This document shows, one piece after another, positions 7,105 through 13,997 of a stretch of DNA of 13,997 nt. Below the pieces are notes generated by a model, which was given only the letters and a program-made list of their open reading frames with translations, did not search any database and had not been told where the DNA came from. Every line of letters begins with the position of its first letter. The stretch's first letter is position 1. The DNA is taken from contig JADLBT010000323.1 in NCBI GenBank assembly GCA_020847555.1, forward strand, positions 1-13,997, written 5' to 3'. The position numbers and the translations under genes were made by a program. The DNA is from Gemmataceae bacterium (GTDB lineage Bacteria > Planctomycetota > Planctomycetia > Gemmatales > Gemmataceae).

Positions 7105-7373
7105 GGTGCGCTCCTGGTGGTACGAAGGCGACGGTAGCCTGGCGACGGTGTTGTCCCAGTCCGGGCTGCCTTCGTCAAGGGGCAGGGTCCGCCCCGCGCG
7201 GTGGCCGGGTGGGCGCTGCGATCGCGCCGAACCGTGCCGAGGCCGCTCAGGGCCGCGCGCAGGAGCATTTTGGTCTGGCCAAGGTGCGCGGGGCGGGGCA
7301 GAATAACCTGTGGTGTGTGTCGTCTGACGCTGACGTGTCCTGGTTCCCTTTCTCGTCCGAGGATTGTGACGCC
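7105..7373. other. Divergent intergenic region
   Basis: 269 bases between two diverging genes must carry both promoters, but no credible -35/-10 pair was found by eye. It holds a short GC hairpin, GGCGC TGCGATC GCGCC (7212-7228), and the likely ribosome site of the right-hand gene, GAGGA (7359-7363). The rightward frame stays open back to 7209, but the signal peptide starting at 7374 shows that the upstream part is untranslated. Confidence 0.5.
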
Positions 7374-8186
7374 ATGAGGAAGGCTCCGTTCATCGCCCTG
7401 ACTCTGCTGGCCCTCTGGGTCCGGCCCGCCGGCGCCGTGGATATCAAGAACGTTCGTGCGGTCTACGGGCCGTTCGGAGGGGAGCGAGCCAGCAACAAGT
7501 TCCTGCCCGGGGACATTCTGTTCCTCGCCTTCGACGTGGAAGATCTGTCGATGGACACGGCCAGCGCCCTCGTCCAGTACAAGATCAAGCTGGAGGTGTT
7601 CGATGCCACCGGCAACCGGCTGTTCGGACGCGAGTCGAAGAACCAGCACTACCTGACCCTCGGCCAGGCGCGCGTGTCAGAGCGCGGCCAGGTCGTGACC
7701 GGGACCGAGCAGAAGCCCGGGAAATACACGGTGAAACTCACGGCGACCGACGTGCGCCTCAAGGAGCCGAAGGAAAAGTCCATCAGTTACAGCTTCGAGA
7801 TCCTGCCGGCCGACTTCGGGATGATCCACCTCAGCTCGCCAGCGGTGGCCGTCCCGCTGCAGGAGTACACGACCCACGTCGCTCTCGTCGGGTGGGCCAA
7901 GGACGCCAAGAAGCTGCCCAACATCGAGGTCCGTCTGCGCATCCTCGACGCGACCGGCAAGCCGACCCTGCCCAAGCCGTTCGTGACGAACATCCCGAAG
8001 GATCTCCCCGAGGAGGTCGATCTCAAGGACCGGAGCATCCTGCCGCTGCCGTTCCCGATCACGATCAACCGGGCCGGACGGTTCACGATCGAGATCGAGG
8101 CGACGGACAAGATGGCGTCGAAGACCAGTCAGGTGAGGTTCCCGCTGCTGGTGCTGGAGCCGAGCGTGGCCGTGGCAGGCAAGTAA
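7374..8186 (+). CDS. Secreted hypothetical protein with two beta-sandwich-like regions
   Basis: No named family recognised; 270 aa. Residues 1-22 (RKAPFIALTLLALWVRPAGA) are a Sec signal peptide with an AGA cleavage site, and GAGGA lies 10 bases upstream. The mature protein looks like two Ig- or CARDB-like beta-sandwich units. Each carries an exposed strand pattern ending in a similar phrase: GKYTVKLTATDVR near 120-135, and GRFTIEIEATDKM near 240-252. Such units usually bind partners or sit in the periplasm or envelope. It begins a tight run of three genes (53 and 40 bases apart), but its partners lack signals and should be cytosolic. A shared function is therefore uncertain and may only be co-transcription. 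Confidence 0.75.
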   Translation: MRKAPFIALTLLALWVRPAGAVDIKNVRAVYGPFGGERASNKFLPGDILFLAFDVEDLSMDTASALVQYKIKLEVFDATGNRLFGRESKNQHYLTLGQARVSERGQVVTGTEQKPGKYTVKLTATDVRLKEPKEKSISYSFEILPADFGMIHLSSPAVAVPLQEYTTHVALVGWAKDAKKLPNIEVRLRILDATGKPTLPKPFVTNIPKDLPEEVDLKDRSILPLPFPITINRAGRFTIEIEATDKMASKTSQVRFPLLVLEPSVAVAGK

Positions 8187-8239
8187 GCGGAGGGCGTGCG
8201 GCGGGCGGCCGGGAGCCGCACGCCCTGCAGGAGTTTTCC

Positions 8240-8866
8240 ATGGATCAGAAGCAAGAACTGCTGGCGCGGATCGCCCAGTTCCGCAAGATGGCGACGGACG
8301 ACCCGGACAACGAACTCGGCCACTTCCGCCTCGGCCAGCTCCTCATGGAGGCGGAGCAGTTCGACGACGCGGCCCGGTCGTTCCGGCGGGCGCTGGAGCT
8401 GAACCCGCAGTTCTCCAAGGTCCACCAGCTGCTCGGCACCTCGCTCCTGAAGCTCGGCCGGCGCGGCGAGGCGATCGCCGTCCTGAAGGACGGGTACGTC
8501 GTCGCCGACGAGATGGGCAATAACGTGCCGCGCGACGAGATGGCGAAACTCCTCAGGGAGCAGGGCGAGGCGCTGCCGGAGACGCGCAAGGCGCCGGCGC
8601 CGGCTGGCGGGCCGGCGGCCGGCGACGGGTTCCGGTGCCAGCGCCCGGGGTGCCCCTACGGGAGTCACGCGCGGCGGCTCGACCGGCCGCCGATGAACGA
8701 CGAGATAGGCCGCCGTATCCAGGAGGTAGTCTGCGCCGACTGCTGGAACTGGTGGCTACGCGACGTCAGCATCAAGGTCATCAACGAGATGCATCTCGAC
8801 CTGAGCAGCGACCGCGGGCAGCAGCTTTACGACCAGGTCATGCGCGAACAGCTCGGCCTGGACTGA
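8240..8866 (+). CDS. TPR protein fused to a YggX-like Fe(II)-trafficking domain
   Basis: A 208-aa two-part protein. Residues 1-85 form TPR helices (DNELGHFRLGQLLMEAEQFD, then a second unit QFSKVHQLLGTSLLKLGRRG), a protein-protein interaction module. A proline/alanine/glycine linker (112-130) leads to 131-208, which resembles the YggX/oxidative-damage-protection family: LDRPPMNDEIGRRIQE, CWNWWL, VINEMHLDLSS, LYDQVMREQL. YggX itself is about 90 aa with a single conserved Cys. Here C133, C138, C165 and C168 make a possible CX4C...CX2C metal site. The start is set by CAGGAG 6 bases before ATG (8240); the frame is open far upstream but without start support. It is probably cytosolic, with a role in iron handling or Fe-S protection inferred from YggX and from the next gene. 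Confidence 0.8.
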   Translation: MDQKQELLARIAQFRKMATDDPDNELGHFRLGQLLMEAEQFDDAARSFRRALELNPQFSKVHQLLGTSLLKLGRRGEAIAVLKDGYVVADEMGNNVPRDEMAKLLREQGEALPETRKAPAPAGGPAAGDGFRCQRPGCPYGSHARRLDRPPMNDEIGRRIQEVVCADCWNWWLRDVSIKVINEMHLDLSSDRGQQLYDQVMREQLGLD

Positions 8867-8906
8867 GTACCCGCGGGGCGGTGCGGAATTTCGGATAAGA
8901 GGCGAC

Positions 8907-9566
8907 ATGAGCGAGGCGGGCGGCGGCGAGTACCTGGTGAGTTACGGCCGCAGCGGGGCCGTCGGCCGCTTTGTGGCCGCCCTGAGCGATCTCCGTCGCG
9001 GCGTGCGGGTGGTGGTCGCCGGCCCGCGCGGCGTCGAAATCGGCGTTGTCCTCTGTCCGGCGACCCCGCGCCACGTCCGCCTGTTGCCCGGGGGCCGAAC
9101 GGGTTCCCTCCTCCGCCGGGCCGGCCCCGACGACGAGAGTACTGCCAAACAGCGCCGCGCCCTTGGCGACCAGCTCTTCGCCGACGGCCGGCGCCTCGCC
9201 GCCGAGTTGCACCTTCCCCTGGAGATTCTCGACGCCGAGGTTCTCCTCGACGGCCGTCGCGCGGTGGTGCAGCATCTCCGCTGGGCCGAGTGCGACTACG
9301 AGCCGTTCGCGGCGGCGCTCCAGGGGGCGCACGGCGTCGAGGTTCTGTTCGAGGATCTGGCGGTGCCAACCGCGCCGGATGAGGAGTCAGACGGCGGATG
9401 CGGCGAGCCCGGCTGCGGTCGTGCCGAGGGCGGCCGCGGCTGCACTTCGTGCGGGACCGACGGCGGGTGCGGGTCGTGCGGGACCGGGAAGGTGGACATG
9501 CGGGCCTACTTCGCCCACCTCCGCGAAAAGATGGAACAGCAGCCGCAGCGCACGCCTCTCCTCTGA
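8907..9566 (+). CDS. PSP1-domain protein, RicT/YaaT-like, with cysteine-rich tail
   Basis: A 219-aa protein with a PSP1 C-terminal-type domain over residues 8-150: YLVSYGRSGAVGRF, RRGVRVVVAGPRGVEIGVV, AAELHLPLEILDAEVLLDGRRAVV. Members include B. subtilis YaaT (RicT), which joins RicA/RicF in a complex that carries [4Fe-4S] clusters and governs RNase Y. After the domain, residues 165-191 contain six cysteines spaced CX4C-X8-CX2C-X5-CX2C in a Gly-rich stretch (C165, C170, C179, C182, C188, C191). This looks like a metal or Fe-S binding tail. AAGAGG precedes the ATG by a normal distance. It lies 40 bases after the TPR-YggX gene and is followed by a hairpin repeat that may end the operon. No ricA or ricF is in view, so function is inferred from the domain. 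Confidence 0.78.
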   Translation: MSEAGGGEYLVSYGRSGAVGRFVAALSDLRRGVRVVVAGPRGVEIGVVLCPATPRHVRLLPGGRTGSLLRRAGPDDESTAKQRRALGDQLFADGRRLAAELHLPLEILDAEVLLDGRRAVVQHLRWAECDYEPFAAALQGAHGVEVLFEDLAVPTAPDEESDGGCGEPGCGRAEGGRGCTSCGTDGGCGSCGTGKVDMRAYFAHLREKMEQQPQRTPLL

Positions 9567-9624
9567 CCCCCCATCTCTGCGCTCGCGCCCTTTAACGTTA
9601 CCGGACCGAACGCTGAGGCTTCGC

Positions 9625-9686
9625 CGAGCCGGAAGCGTCAGCGACGAAACCTGTCGAGCCGGGTCGTTGCTGACGCTTTCGGCTCG
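9625..9686. repeat. Palindromic intergenic repeat, copy 3, possible operon terminator
   Basis: Arms 9625-9647 and 9664-9686 are reverse complements over 23 bases with two mismatches, both tolerated as G-U in one RNA strand. AGCGTCAGCGACG in the left arm is shared with copy 1. It sits 58 bases after the PSP1 gene and 78 before the DUF1501 start. No T-run follows, so any terminator activity would be intrinsic to the strong stem or Rho-assisted. Confidence 0.75.
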
Positions 9687-9763
9687 TCGGGATGTCTTGC
9701 CGGTCGGTGCGTCGCACGGCTACACTGGAACGCGGAAAGGTCGTCGCTCCAGGGGGGAAGTCC

Positions 9764-11164
9764 ATGCTTCGCATTCACGACGGTGGCTCGCGGTTGTGTG
9801 ACGGCCTGACGCGCCGCGAATGGCTCAGGGCCGGCGGCGTGGGACTCCTCTCTCTCCCGACGCTCCTCCAGGCCCGCCAGGACGCGGCCGCTGCTGAGGC
9901 CCGGCGCCCCCCAGGGCGAGCACGGTCGTGCATCCTTCTTTGCCTGCTGGGCGGCCCGCCGCAACACGAGACGTGGGACCCGAAGCCCGACGCCCCCGCC
10001 GAGATCCGCGGGCCGTTCCACCCGATCGCCACCAGCGTCCCGGGCCTGCGCGTCTGCGAACTGATGCCGCGCACCGCGCGCCTCGCCCACCACTGCGCCA
10101 TCCTCCGCGCCATCTCGACCGGCGACAACGCCCACTCGTCGAGCGGCTATTACATGCTGACCGGGCAACCCCACCGCCCGATGAACGTCGAGAACGCCCG
10201 CCCCGGCGCGCCGAACGATTGGCCGTCGGTCGGCGCGGTCGTCAGGCACCTGCTCCGCGGTAATGGCGCCACGCCGTCGGCGATCACCGTCCCGGAACAC
10301 GTCTGGAACACCGGCAACATCCCGTGGCCGGGGCAGGACGCCGGCTGGCTCGGCCGGACCGCCGACCCGTGGCTGCTCCACTGCGACCCGTCCCGGCCCG
10401 ACTTCCAGGTGCCGGCCCTCACCCTCGCCTCCGACCTGCCGCCGCTACGCTTCGACGGCCGCCGCACCCTGCTCGACCAGGTCAACCGCCACTTCGCGGC
10501 CGCGGACCGGGCGACGGCCGGGATCCGCTACCGGGACCAGTACCGGCAGGCGTTCGACCTGCTGCGCTCGTCGGGCGCCCGCGCCGCCTTCGAGATCGGC
10601 CGCGAGCCGGCGGCGGTGCGCGATCGCTACGGCCGCCACCGCTTCGGCCAGAGCCTCCTGCTTGCCCGCCGACTGGTCGAGAGCGGGGTGCCGCTGGTGC
10701 AGGTGAACTGGACGCGCCTCGCCGGCAAGCCGAACGACGGTATGTGGGACACGCACGCGCGCAACGCCGAGAGTCTGCGCTCCTTCCTCATGCCGATGAT
10801 GGACGAGGCGTTTTCGGCGCTGCTGGAGGATCTGGCGCAGCGCGGGCTGCTCGATGAGACGCTGGTGGTGTGGATGGGCGAGTTCGGCCGCACGCCGCGG
10901 CACAACGGCGCCGCGGGCCGCGATCACTGGGGCGCGGTGTTTTCGGCGGCGTTGGCGGGCGGCGGGGTGCGCGGTGGGCTCGTGTACGGTGCCTCGGACC
11001 GGATCGGGGCCCAGCCGCGCGACGGCCGGGTGCGGCCCGAGGATCTGACGGCGACGCTCTTCCACTCGCTGGGACTTTCCTCCGACACCGAGATCCGCGA
11101 CCCGCTCGGCCGGCCGGTGCCGCTGAGCCGTGGCGACGTGATCCGGCCCATCCTCTCCGCGTGA
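9764..11164 (+). CDS. Tat-exported DUF1501 protein
   Basis: A 466-aa member of the DUF1501 family, which is abundant in planctomycetes and related to alkaline phosphatase/sulfatase-type enzymes. The start at ATG 9764 is supported by AGGGGGG about 6 bases upstream and by the Tat motif (TRREWLRAGGVGLLSL, residues 16-31); an earlier in-frame start at 9692 lies in repeat-flanking DNA. Family landmarks: GGPPQHETWDPKP with AEIRGPF, HSSSGYYMLTG, WPSVGAVV, RRLVESGVPLVQVNW, WDTHARN, DETLVVWMGEFGRTPRHN, GRDHW. D/H/N positions in these blocks are the likely metal and substrate ligands. In planctomycetes these genes usually sit beside DUF1549/DUF1553 cytochrome-like genes, but none is here. The substrate is unknown. 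Confidence 0.9.
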   Translation: MLRIHDGGSRLCDGLTRREWLRAGGVGLLSLPTLLQARQDAAAAEARRPPGRARSCILLCLLGGPPQHETWDPKPDAPAEIRGPFHPIATSVPGLRVCELMPRTARLAHHCAILRAISTGDNAHSSSGYYMLTGQPHRPMNVENARPGAPNDWPSVGAVVRHLLRGNGATPSAITVPEHVWNTGNIPWPGQDAGWLGRTADPWLLHCDPSRPDFQVPALTLASDLPPLRFDGRRTLLDQVNRHFAAADRATAGIRYRDQYRQAFDLLRSSGARAAFEIGREPAAVRDRYGRHRFGQSLLLARRLVESGVPLVQVNWTRLAGKPNDGMWDTHARNAESLRSFLMPMMDEAFSALLEDLAQRGLLDETLVVWMGEFGRTPRHNGAAGRDHWGAVFSAALAGGGVRGGLVYGASDRIGAQPRDGRVRPEDLTATLFHSLGLSSDTEIRDPLGRPVPLSRGDVIRPILSA

Positions 11165-11191
11165 ATGCCCCGGGAGGGATTGCGGAGTCTG

Positions 11192-11417
11192 CCGCGGGCT
11201 CTTCAACCCAACCACCCAGTACACCCCGTTGCGCAGACCTCGATGCGCAGGTCGTCCGGGTGACCGAGAGAGATGTAGAAGCCTTTCCCGCCGTCCGTCT
11301 GAACGTCCACGCGACCGCCTCCGGCATCGGCCGGCCCTCGACGCGGCCGGTCACCAGCGGTATCGCCTTGCGGTCGAGCGGTGACATCTTGCAGAGCCAC
11401 GACGGTATCGCGAACTT
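11192..11417 (-). pseudogene. Frameshifted, truncated ThuA-domain remnant
   Basis: Reading leftward, three pieces in different frames make one protein tail. First, 11417-11301: SWLCKMSPLDRKAIPLVTG and RPMPEAVAWTF. Second, 11298-11242: TDGGKGFYISLGHPDDLRI. Third, 11239-11192: GLRNGVYWVVGLKSP. Together they match the end of ThuA-like (trehalose-utilisation type) proteins, where PLxxxxxPLLxGxxxxxxPEPVAWT is followed by a GGRVFYTSLGHPDDF-like strand and LLxNGIxWA. Single-base shifts separate the pieces. The 5' part of the gene is missing and is replaced by repeat sequence from 11421 on. ThuA domains are common in planctomycetes, so this is probably a decayed native gene. Confidence 0.65.
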
Positions 11418-11420
11418 CTC

Positions 11421-11540
11421 CGCCCGAAGCGTAAGCGAGGGCCAACGCTCCCCCAACGCTGACACCGCGGGTTCGGGCGGCGCTGGTTACGCCCGGCGCC
11501 GTCCGACCAACCCGGAGCGCCAGCGCCAGGCGAGAGCCGG
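11421..11540. repeat. Repeat cluster, copy 4, at the edge of the R-M island
   Basis: CGCCCGAAGCGTAAGCG (11421-11437) duplicates 5805-5821 exactly. 11495-11524 is the reverse complement of 5843-5872 with one change. The segment sits between the ThuA remnant and sequence of different composition, as would be expected for an insertion or recombination junction. Confidence 0.65.
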
Positions 11541-11550
11541 GCTGCGTCGG

Positions 11551-11700
11551 CAGCAGGAAAAGACGGCGCGGGCCATCGACGCCTGGCCCCTGACCTGGAC
11601 GGAGAAGGCCAGGCAATGGGAGGAAGCGACAGGGACCAGCGGAACGACCTTCTGGCGTGTCTGCCAGCGATTGAAGAAGCAGGACGAAGACGAGCGCCGG
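11551..11700 (+). pseudogene. Possible remnant of a gene with a helix-turn-helix-like end
   Basis: The frame open across this stretch reads EKTARAIDAWPLTWTEKARQ, then WEEATGTSGTTFWRVCQRLK and KQDEDERR. The pattern LTWxEKA...TGxSxxTFxRxxxRL resembles the recognition region of HTH modules found at the C-terminus of phage- or plasmid-type DNA proteins. There is no start codon with a ribosome site, no own stop before the methyltransferase (the frame runs into it), and the protein-like character fades after 11700. It could be a gene fragment carried with the R-M locus, or chance. Base composition resembles the R-M genes. Confidence 0.25.
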
Positions 11701-11802
11701 TCTTGGCGGTTTGGCGACCTGGAGAAGTGGCTTCCCTCTTGCTCGGGGCAGATTGCAGCGATGGGCCAGCAGCGATGGACCAGGGCGGGCCGAAGAAAGA
11801 CG

Positions 11803-11831
11803 ATGACCGACCATTGCGCCTGGGGTATACT
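11803..11831 (+). promoter_or_regulatory. Candidate sigma-70-type promoter of the R-M operon
   Basis: ATGACC (11803-11808, four of six to TTGACA) and TATACT (11826-11831, five of six to TATAAT) are separated by exactly 17 bases. The predicted start near 11838 gives a leader of about 28 bases containing GGAGG (11856-11860) five bases before the methyltransferase ATG. It is the clearest promoter-like sequence in the window. Confidence 0.55.
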
Positions 11832-11865
11832 GCACAGCTGCACCCTATCGACTGCGGAGGATCGG

Positions 11866-12897
11866 ATGAAGGGAATGGATCTGTTTGCGAGTGCGGGCGG
11901 GCTGACCCTGGGGCTGAAGGCTGCGGAGGTGGAGACGGTTTGCGCCGTCGAAGTTGACCCGTACCGGACGCAGACCTTCGCCACGCACACGCCGGGGGCG
12001 AAGATCATCACTGGCGACATCCAGCAGGTTGAGTTCAACGAGTACCGGGGCAAGGTCGGCCTGGTCTACGGCGGACCGCCCTGTCAGCCGTTTTCGTCGG
12101 GCGGACTGCGACAGGCTGAGTCAGACGAGCGGAACATGATTCCGCAGTTCATCCGAGTTGTCGAGGAAGTCCAGCCGGAAGCCTTCTTGATGGAGAACGT
12201 TCCCGGCCTGGTCGTGGACGACCGGATGAAGTACCTGAGAACCGTTATCTGCCAGCTTGAAGATCTAGGGTTCGTCGTCAACTGGCAAGTCCTGAACGCT
12301 GCCGACTACGGGGTTCCGCAGAAGAGACGACGGCTGTTCGTCGTCGGGCTGCGGAAGGAAGCGTTTCAGTTCCCCGAACCGACGCACGGGCCAGGCCGAA
12401 GCCGTCCGCATGTGCGGGTCAAAGATGTGTTGCCGAACCACCAGATCGGCGAGCCGAACCCGTCAAAGGTCTTCTACGCCAAAGACCCGGATTTGCGCCC
12501 CAGCCCCTATGACGGACACGTTTACAACGGCGGGGGCCGCCCGATCGACCGGGACCAGCCTTGCCACACGATCCTGGCTTCGGCGGGCGGGAACAAGACG
12601 CACTTCTTCGATGACTTGAGGTTAGTGCCTGCCTACCACCGGCACCTGATGGATGGCGGGAAACCCAGGGAGGGGACGTTACCAGGAGCCAGGCGGCTGA
12701 CCGTGAAGGAATCTGCCATCATCCAGACCTTCCCTGAAGACCTGGTGTTCTCCGGGCCAAGATCGGCGCAGTACCACCAGGTCGGGGATGCAGTTCCTCC
12801 CCTGCTGGCCGAAGTGATTGGAAGGGCCATCCTGGAGCAAATGAACGGCAAGCGGACCAGGGGTAGCAAGAAGGCAGTCCAACGAACGTTGTTCTAA
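11866..12897 (+). CDS. DNA (cytosine-5-)-methyltransferase of a type II R-M system
   Basis: A 343-aa C5-cytosine methyltransferase that would protect the site cut by the adjacent nuclease. Ordered motifs: I, DLFASAGGLTLGL (SAM binding, residues 5-17); IV, GGPPCQPFS with catalytic C73; VI, ENVPG (E110); VIII, QKRRRLFVVG (152-161); then a variable target-recognition region (about 170-280); IX, RRLTVKESAIIQTFP; and X, QVGDAVPPLLAEVIGRAI. The start at 11866 is fixed by GGAGG and by motif I starting at residue 5; the frame is open upstream but not homologous. The stop overlaps the start of the next gene (taATG). GC and codon use (many TTG, GTT, GAA) differ from the genes to the left, suggesting horizontal transfer. 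The recognition sequence cannot be read from the protein. Confidence 0.95.
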   Translation: MKGMDLFASAGGLTLGLKAAEVETVCAVEVDPYRTQTFATHTPGAKIITGDIQQVEFNEYRGKVGLVYGGPPCQPFSSGGLRQAESDERNMIPQFIRVVEEVQPEAFLMENVPGLVVDDRMKYLRTVICQLEDLGFVVNWQVLNAADYGVPQKRRRLFVVGLRKEAFQFPEPTHGPGRSRPHVRVKDVLPNHQIGEPNPSKVFYAKDPDLRPSPYDGHVYNGGGRPIDRDQPCHTILASAGGNKTHFFDDLRLVPAYHRHLMDGGKPREGTLPGARRLTVKESAIIQTFPEDLVFSGPRSAQYHQVGDAVPPLLAEVIGRAILEQMNGKRTRGSKKAVQRTLF

Positions 12898-13997
12898 TGG
12901 CGAAAAACCGGCGACCTCTGAAAGACAAGGAATCCCGGCGCAACGTCCTGGTAGAGCGGGCGGTCAACAAGGCGTTGGAGCGGGTTGACGACTTTGTTTC
13001 GGGCGAAGAAGTGGACCTGCCGACGCCGGCGCATCGGCGAGCGTGCGAGACGCTTCTTGATACCAGGTCTGCCAGCGTGAAGACGGCGGTTTTGTTCCTG
13101 GTCTTCTACTGGCTGGAAGATCAGACCTGGGACATGAACAGCGTCCCGACCGGAGCCAGGGGCCAGTTCGGCGACAAGAAACTGTGCGAGGAATTGACGA
13201 ACCGGAGCATCACGCTTCACGGGAATATCACGGCCTACGGCGAGAACCTTGGCTGGAAAGGGAACGTCAGCAGCAAGACCATCAGGCTGTTGGAGGACAA
13301 CCGCTTCAAGGACTTCCTCGCCCAAATTATCGACGCATGCAAGACCCCGGCTGAGATGGTGAAGATTGCCGACTACTTGGCGCAGCGCTTTGCTGAGTCC
13401 AGGCGGGAAGCTACCCCGTTGCCACCTGTGGGCCGTGACGTGTTGACCTTCGTGCGGGCGAAGGTTTTGTTCCACAAGTTGGTTGCCATCCCGTCAGAAG
13501 GCCACATTCAACAGTTCCTCATTGCGGCCCTTCTCTACGAATACCGGCGACGGCATTCTATCGAGATCACGACGCACCACCCCCACGCTGCGGACAAGTA
13601 CGACGACACGGCGGGGGACATCGAAGAGCGGCGAGAGGGACAGTTTGTCCGGGCGTATGAAGTCACCGTTCGGGATGACTGGAAGAATCGCATTTCTCGC
13701 TTCAAGACGAAGATGGACCACTTCCATCTGTCGAAGTACATCATCATTGCGGCTGGCATCAACACGGATGATGAATGGAAAGTCCCGGCGACGATGGCGC
13801 TGAAGCTGGAACCGTATGAACGGGACATCGCCGTTGTGGACATCTATGACGTGATTCACTTCCTTGCAGCCGAGTTGACGCCACAAGAACTCCGGGCTGC
13901 CGTCAACCAGGCCCATACCTACCTCACCGACAGGAAACTGTCGGGCCGTCCCGACTTCATAGAGGCATATGTCAGCGCTGTACGGGAATGGCTGGAC
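12897..13997 (+). CDS. Type II restriction endonuclease, SacI-like (3' end beyond window)
   Basis: Begins at ATG 12897, overlapping the methyltransferase stop by one base, and stays open for 367 codons to the window edge. The length is already near that of SacI-type nucleases. The block FGDKKLCEELTNRSITLHGN plus ITAYGENLGWKGNV (residues 91-124) resembles that family, recalled from memory. Further on, GDIEERREGQFVRAYEVTVRD (240-260) is a candidate PD-(D/E)xK-type core, with D241, E255 and a basic residue (R259 or K263) as possible catalytic residues, followed by a beta-alpha segment (SKYIIIAAGI). Being next to, and translationally coupled with, the C5 methyltransferase strongly supports a nuclease role. 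SacI cuts GAGCTC, but the target here cannot be assumed. Codon use is island-like. Confidence 0.7.
   Translation, partial: MAKNRRPLKDKESRRNVLVERAVNKALERVDDFVSGEEVDLPTPAHRRACETLLDTRSASVKTAVLFLVFYWLEDQTWDMNSVPTGARGQFGDKKLCEELTNRSITLHGNITAYGENLGWKGNVSSKTIRLLEDNRFKDFLAQIIDACKTPAEMVKIADYLAQRFAESRREATPLPPVGRDVLTFVRAKVLFHKLVAIPSEGHIQQFLIAALLYEYRRRHSIEITTHHPHAADKYDDTAGDIEERREGQFVRAYEVTVRDDWKNRISRFKTKMDHFHLSKYIIIAAGINTDDEWKVPATMALKLEPYERDIAVVDIYDVIHFLAAELTPQELRAAVNQAHTYLTDRKLSGRPDFIEAYVSAVREWLD

Noticed and set aside
4531..7137. 868-codon plus-strand open frame
   Set aside because: Spans the end of the ATPase in another frame and runs antisense to the PLP enzyme. It is Arg/Gly/Ala-rich and without motifs, a product of high GC.
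7209..7373. Upstream start for the secreted protein
   Set aside because: It would bury the signal peptide inside the protein. GAGGA lies at the right distance from the ATG at 7374.
7105..7373. Promoter pair TTGGTC / AATAAC (7270-7307)
   Set aside because: The spacing is about 26 bases and the hexamers are poor.
1411..11540. CRISPR array
   Set aside because: The repeats are few, kilobases apart and palindromic at different lengths; no regular repeat-spacer unit exists.
10870..11865. 332-codon N-terminal extension of the methyltransferase frame
   Set aside because: It overlaps DUF1501 in another frame, crosses repeats, and lacks a ribosome site. Motif I begins at residue 5 from the supported ATG at 11866.

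Overview
The window is a high-GC bacterial chromosome segment, most likely from a planctomycete of the Gemmata type. The evidence is a DUF1501 gene, a decayed ThuA-type gene, many twin-arginine leaders on enzymes, an exported thioredoxin-like family, and palindromic intergenic repeats built around an AGCGTCAGCGACG-type core. No RNA genes, CRISPR array or transposase were seen. The last ~2.4 kb has clearly lower GC and different codon use, and holds a type II restriction-modification (R-M) locus that looks acquired.

Layout, left to right. (1) 21-1379 (+): Tat-exported enolase-superfamily enzyme resembling glucarate dehydratase. (2) ~1482-2555 (-): secreted thioredoxin-like protein whose frame is interrupted by one UGA at 2286-2288. 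The protein reads on plausibly for more than 260 codons beyond it. A hairpin with a G in its small apical loop begins just downstream, so it is a candidate selenoprotein. (3) 2820-3269 (-): GNAT acetyltransferase. (4) 3308-5818 (+): CtpE-like P-type cation ATPase, perhaps leaderless. (5) 5893-7104 (-): Tat-exported D-threonine-aldolase-like PLP enzyme. (6) 7374-9566 (+): a probable three-gene operon of a secreted beta-sandwich protein, a fusion of TPRs with a YggX-type Fe(II)-trafficking domain, and a PSP1/RicT-like protein with six clustered cysteines. (7) 9764-11164 (+): Tat-exported DUF1501 protein. (8) 11165-11865: a patchwork of a frameshifted ThuA-domain remnant, repeats and a possible HTH-containing fragment, ending in a promoter. 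(9) 11866-12897 and 12897-edge (+): cytosine-C5 methyltransferase and a SacI-like restriction endonuclease, overlapping by one base.

A dispersed palindromic repeat family sits at four gene borders (around 1414, 5805, 9625 and 11421). It appears to have shaped gene ends: it supplies the stop codon of the ATPase, and it abuts the open C-terminus of the selenoprotein candidate and the truncated end of the ThuA remnant. The most unusual observations are the UGA-containing gene with its SECIS-like hairpin, and the cysteine-rich operon that joins a YggX-like domain to a RicT-like protein.
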